The notes beneath the pieces were generated by a model, which was not told the origin of the DNA, searched no databases, and saw nothing but the letters and a program-made list of their open reading frames with translations. DNA of 9,442 nucleotides from Moraxellaceae bacterium (GTDB lineage: Bacteria > Pseudomonadota > Gammaproteobacteria > Pseudomonadales > UBA3067), in contig NVTH01000132.1 of assembly GCA_002401525.1 (NCBI GenBank), positions 1 through 9,442 of the forward strand. The letters are read 5' to 3'. Positions 7,318-9,442 of the stretch are shown in pieces; the first letter of the stretch is position 1, and each line of letters starts with the position of its first letter. The position numbers were made by a program, and so were the translations under genes.

Positions 7318-7602
7318 TTAGCTCTTGGCCGGTTTAACCGCCTTCACCATTCCGCCGGTGATTTTGTCACAGCTACCAGCGGGCAGGTATACCCATTCAT
7401 GTTCCATATTGTCGGTTTTGGCTTGTCCCGCGCAGCTATGGCTTCCATCCAGCGCACCACAATCGTTTTTACTCGCCTTGGCGATACCGGCGCATTTTTC
7501 CCATTGGGAAGGCTGATCCGGAACGGCCTGAGCGCCAATAGAAACACTCGCCGCAAGAATACCCGCGACGGTTGATGAGATAAGTGTTTTACTTGATTTC
7601 AT
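7318..7602 (-). CDS. bufA: DUF2282 four-Cys peptide precursor, bufferin BufA
   Basis: This 94-residue precursor has a Sec signal peptide: basic MKSSK, a hydrophobic core, and AQA cleavage at about A26. The predicted mature part is ~68 residues with four cysteines: C37 (KCAGIAKA), C48 (KNDCGA), C57 (HSCAGQA) and C78 (GSCDKITGG). These motifs and spacings are those of DUF2282 proteins. DUF2282 peptides in bufferin operons are modified by MNIO and DUF2063 proteins and exported as copper-binding metallophores. As I recall the Caulobacter work, central Cys residues become thiooxazoles; which ones here is inferred. The start is supported by a strong SD (AAGGAG at 7609-7614, 6 nt from the ATG). It is the first gene of the operon, and bufB follows 2 bp downstream. 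Confidence 0.93.
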   Translation of the reverse strand: MKSSKTLISSTVAGILAASVSIGAQAVPDQPSQWEKCAGIAKASKNDCGALDGSHSCAGQAKTDNMEHEWVYLPAGSCDKITGGMVKAVKPAKS

Positions 7603-7620
7603 GCTTCACTCCTTGGAGTC

Positions 7621-7633
7621 GTTAATGGTTAAC
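7621..7633. repeat. 13-bp inverted repeat GTTAA-TGG-TTAAC in the bufA leader
   Basis: Perfect 5-bp arms with a 3-bp centre lie 19-31 bp before the bufA start, just upstream of its SD. The inverted repeat could be an operator or leader hairpin. The arms are short and AT-rich, so chance is possible. Confidence 0.4.
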
Positions 7634-7697
7634 TAATACAGCTATAACGAATGGAGAGCCTGTTTGATTGCAGAAATTGCTAAAATAAATTAAAAAA

Positions 7698-7721
7698 AAC
7701 GCTCAGAGACCTATTCCTTCC
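7698..7721 (-). promoter_or_regulatory. Possible ECF-sigma promoter of the bufferin operon
   Basis: On the minus strand GGAA (7718-7721) is followed after 16 bp by CGTT (7698-7701), similar in form to the GGAAC/CGTC-type promoters read by many ECF sigma factors. It would give a leader of about 85-90 nt before bufA. The -35 lacks the usual C after GGAA, and the sigma factor's true specificity is unknown. The match is short and may be chance. Confidence 0.25.
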
Positions 7722-7731
7722 GTAAGTACTT

Positions 7732-7751
7732 GGTTTCATTGCAATGAAACC
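7732..7751. promoter_or_regulatory. Perfect 20-bp palindrome, candidate operator
   Basis: GGTTTCATTGCAATGAAACC is a perfect palindrome with no spacer (arms 7732-7741 and 7742-7751). It lies 10 bp upstream of the possible bufA -35 and about 190 bp from the cyclase start, a normal place for a dimeric regulator of the bufferin operon or of both genes. No T-tract follows on either strand, so it is not a terminator. I do not recognise it as the site of a named regulator. Confidence 0.6.
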
Positions 7752-7860
7752 TTACAAACAACAATAAAACATTGATATAGAGGCAACTCGAAGTCAAGAC
7801 GATATATTTTGATCAAATCAAGAATGATTAGCTTTTTTTTCGGTACGTCCCTCCTTTGTG

Positions 7861-7901
7861 TCAGGGCCTGCCCATCAATAAGTCGCTAAAGCGACTGCTA
7901 C
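7861..7901 (-). repeat. REP-like element (GTAG tetranucleotide plus hairpin)
   Basis: On the minus strand GTAG (7898-7901) plus one base leads into a perfect hairpin: arms AGTCGCT and AGCGACT (7890-7896 and 7881-7887) around a 2-nt centre, giving GTCGCTTTAGCGAC. This is the layout of REP sequences mobilised by RAYT (IS200-like) transposases, in which a GTAG precedes a short hairpin, often with a TTTAG core. A second small inverted repeat, GGGC-CT-GCCC (7864-7873), lies 7 bp beyond it. Copy number cannot be seen from one window. Confidence 0.5.
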
Positions 7902-7903
7902 AC

Positions 7904-7932
7904 TTGATCTAACGCCCTCCTAAATTGCTAAT
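7904..7932 (+). promoter_or_regulatory. Possible promoter abutting the cyclase start codon
   Basis: TTGATC (7904-7909), a 17-bp gap, then GCTAAT (7927-7932), overlapping TAATAAT. If used, transcription would begin within about a base or two of the ATG at 7941, giving a leaderless mRNA. That fits the lack of any SD in the 20 bp before the ATG. Both hexamers are only partial matches. Confidence 0.25.
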
Positions 7933-7940
7933 AATCCCTT

Positions 7941-9442
7941 ATGCCCATCACCCGAAAAAACACCTCCCTTAAAGTCAAAATATCGGGCTCATTTTTATTG
8001 CTGCTTTCCACAATGCTAGCGGTCATCGTCTTCTCCTACTATCAAGCCGATAAAGTGGACAAAGAGCTGTCCTTATTAGCAAAAACGGTGATCCCTCTTA
8101 ATAATCATGTCGCTAATTTAACCGCCTATGCCCTCGAGCAAACAGTAATTTTTGAACGAATCCTGAGATTAAGGCAGGAAACCCCTTCTCGCCCGAACAA
8201 GATCAACGCATCGATCAAGCGACTCAACGAATACAGCGAAAAAGTATCCCAGGAGTTAACGCTCGCGCAATCCATCCTCGAAGGACAACTTATTAAGGGC
8301 GGCATTAAACATGAAGTGCTCATTTTGCTGGCTCAAATTACCCCGTCACTAAAAACAGTTGAAAAGGAACATAAAGATTTCAATCTTCATGTCAGTCTTC
8401 TATTAAAACGAGAAAAAATAAACAACCCAGAAGTGCGACACCTTTTATATCAACAACTGGAGGGCCAAATTGATAATTTGGGGCAAGCTTTATACGACGT
8501 ACTTCAAATGTTAGAGCGGTTGACTGAATCAGAATCAGAAACGGTGATGTTTGGTGAGCTCTCGATTCATCAAGGATCACTCATTATTGGAGTGGTTGTT
8601 TTTTTAATTGGTATCGTGATTAGCCCGCTTATCACCCTTAAAATTATTAAACCACTGAAGGAGCTTTCCGACGGAGTGAAAAAGATAAGCAGCGGGGATT
8701 TGAGCATCAGTATACCCGTTCAAAGCCGAGATGAAGTGGGTGAACTCACCCTCTCGTTTAATAAAATGGCTGAGGAATTAGAGAACAAAGAGCGAATAAA
8801 AAACCTTTTTGGTAAATATGTAGACCCAAGAATCATAGAGTCAGTAATAGAAAAAGGCGAAGACCTTTTCGTAAACGACAGTCAAAAAAAGAAAATGACG
8901 GTATTTTTTTCGGACATCGAAGGCTTCAGCGCAATCTCTGAGTCCCTGACTGCAAACGGCTTAGTGAAACTCATGAACCACTACTTCACCCACGCATCAC
9001 AACCGATTTATCGTTTTAATGGCGTCATCGATAAATTTATTGGCGACGCAGTCATGGCTTTTTGGGGCCCGCCATTTTCCAACGACAATTATGCTATCGA
9101 GGCTTGCAATGCGTCTTTGGAATATCTCGACAGTCTTACGCAAATCAACATTCAAATTCCTGAAATATTAGGATTCAGAAAAAACGCGCCCCAAATTAAT
9201 GTGCGTATAGGATTATGTACCGGGGATGTAGTGGCAGGAAATATCGGCTCGAATGATTGTATGTCGTATACCGTGTTAGGGGATACCGTCAATATCGCCG
9301 CCCGTTTAGAAGCCACCGCAAAAACTGGCGGTATCATGATTACGTACGACACCTATGCCTTGGTCCAAGATATTATTGAAGCCACCGAATGTCCTCCGAT
9401 CCATGTAAAAGGGGTCAAAAAAGAAATCTATCCCTATGCCAT
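7941..9442 (+). CDS. HAMP-domain class III adenylate cyclase (3' end outside window)
   Basis: This membrane cyclase, predicted to convert ATP to cAMP, has 500 residues visible with the C-terminus beyond the window. TM1 (about 15-34) and TM2 (about 212-233) flank a ~175-residue helical periplasmic sensor. HAMP (about 233-284) follows, then a linker (KNLFGKYVDPRIIESV) typical of such cyclases, then the cyclase homology domain from about 317. Catalytic residues are intact: metal-binding D325 (FFSDIEGFS) and D369 (FIGDAVMAFWG), transition-state N451 and R455 (LGDTVNIAARLEA), and adenine-selecting K365 and T444 (VIDKFIG, YTVLGD). These argue for ATP rather than GTP. An in-frame TAA at 7932 means the ATG at 7941 is the earliest start, and later Mets would delete TM1. 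No SD is visible. It is divergent from the bufferin operon. Confidence 0.93.
   Translation, partial: MPITRKNTSLKVKISGSFLLLLSTMLAVIVFSYYQADKVDKELSLLAKTVIPLNNHVANLTAYALEQTVIFERILRLRQETPSRPNKINASIKRLNEYSEKVSQELTLAQSILEGQLIKGGIKHEVLILLAQITPSLKTVEKEHKDFNLHVSLLLKREKINNPEVRHLLYQQLEGQIDNLGQALYDVLQMLERLTESESETVMFGELSIHQGSLIIGVVVFLIGIVISPLITLKIIKPLKELSDGVKKISSGDLSISIPVQSRDEVGELTLSFNKMAEELENKERIKNLFGKYVDPRIIESVIEKGEDLFVNDSQKKKMTVFFSDIEGFSAISESLTANGLVKLMNHYFTHASQPIYRFNGVIDKFIGDAVMAFWGPPFSNDNYAIEACNASLEYLDSLTQINIQIPEILGFRKNAPQINVRIGLCTGDVVAGNIGSNDCMSYTVLGDTVNIAARLEATAKTGGIMITYDTYALVQDIIEATECPPIHVKGVKKEIYPYA

Larger units (their letters stand above)
7603..7940. other. Divergent intergenic region between bufA and the cyclase gene
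   Basis: This 338-bp stretch has no convincing gene on either strand and must hold both divergent promoters. From the bufA side it contains the bufA SD, an IR at 7621-7633, an AT-rich run (7681-7699), a possible ECF promoter, a perfect 20-bp palindrome (7732-7751), a TTGAT-CAA-ATCAA repeat (7809-7821), eight Ts at about 7833-7840, a REP-like hairpin element (7861-7901) and a possible promoter abutting the cyclase ATG. Confidence 0.75.

Noticed and set aside
7809..7821. TTGAT-CAA-ATCAA as an FNR/Anr box
   Set aside because: The half sites match, but the spacer is 3 bp instead of the required 4, so it is unlikely to be bound as an FNR site.
7881..7896. AGTCGCT/AGCGACT hairpin as a transcription terminator
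   Set aside because: No T-tract on either strand, and no gene ends nearby; the GTAG prefix fits a REP-like element better.
8126..8580. Minus-strand open frames of 62-65 codons inside the cyclase gene
   Set aside because: They are antisense to an intact cyclase coding frame and have no domain signal.

Overview
The window looks like chromosomal DNA of a Gram-negative, proteobacterial (probably gammaproteobacterial) organism. It is moderately AT-rich and encodes an outer-membrane-type lipoprotein, a HAMP hybrid histidine kinase with two receivers, a HAMP class III cyclase, and a Sec-exported Cys-rich peptide with its modification genes. The species cannot be named from the sequence alone.

Layout. 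At 3-467 (+) is the C-terminal end of a gene entering from the left, whose protein resembles the C-terminal part of catalase-like heme proteins. It converges on a minus-strand pair: an NHL-repeat six-bladed propeller lipoprotein (3287-4210), followed 34 bp downstream by an 860-residue hybrid sensor kinase (670-3252). A hairpin with a T-tract at about 606-637 ends that unit. A gene-free stretch (4211-4594) holds a tandem 10-bp repeat, a possible promoter and a long imperfect stem-loop.

The most interesting region is a tightly packed minus-strand operon (7602 down to 4595). It encodes a four-Cys DUF2282 precursor with a Sec signal peptide (BufA), a DUF692/MNIO iron oxidase (BufB), a DUF2063 partner (BufC), an ECF sigma factor and a single-pass putative anti-sigma factor. 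Adjacent genes either overlap by 4 bp (10 bp if the less likely TTG start of bufC is used) or lie 2 bp apart, so they are probably translationally coupled. The first three genes match the bufferin (also called gig) type of RiPP metallophore operon, described in other bacteria as a periplasmic copper buffer with thiooxazole-modified cysteines. The placement of the sigma/anti-sigma pair inside the operon suggests a self-amplifying, envelope-sensing circuit: a periplasmic signal relieves the anti-sigma factor, and the sigma factor drives more precursor, modification enzyme and itself. No DoxX gene, often found in such operons, is present between bufA and the end of the operon.

The 338-bp divergent intergenic region (7603-7940) holds a perfect 20-bp palindrome just upstream of a possible ECF-type promoter for bufA, and a GTAG-plus-hairpin element resembling a REP sequence. 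It also holds a possible promoter lying almost on the start codon of the last gene. That gene (7941 to the right edge, +) encodes a two-transmembrane HAMP adenylate cyclase whose last residues lie outside the window.
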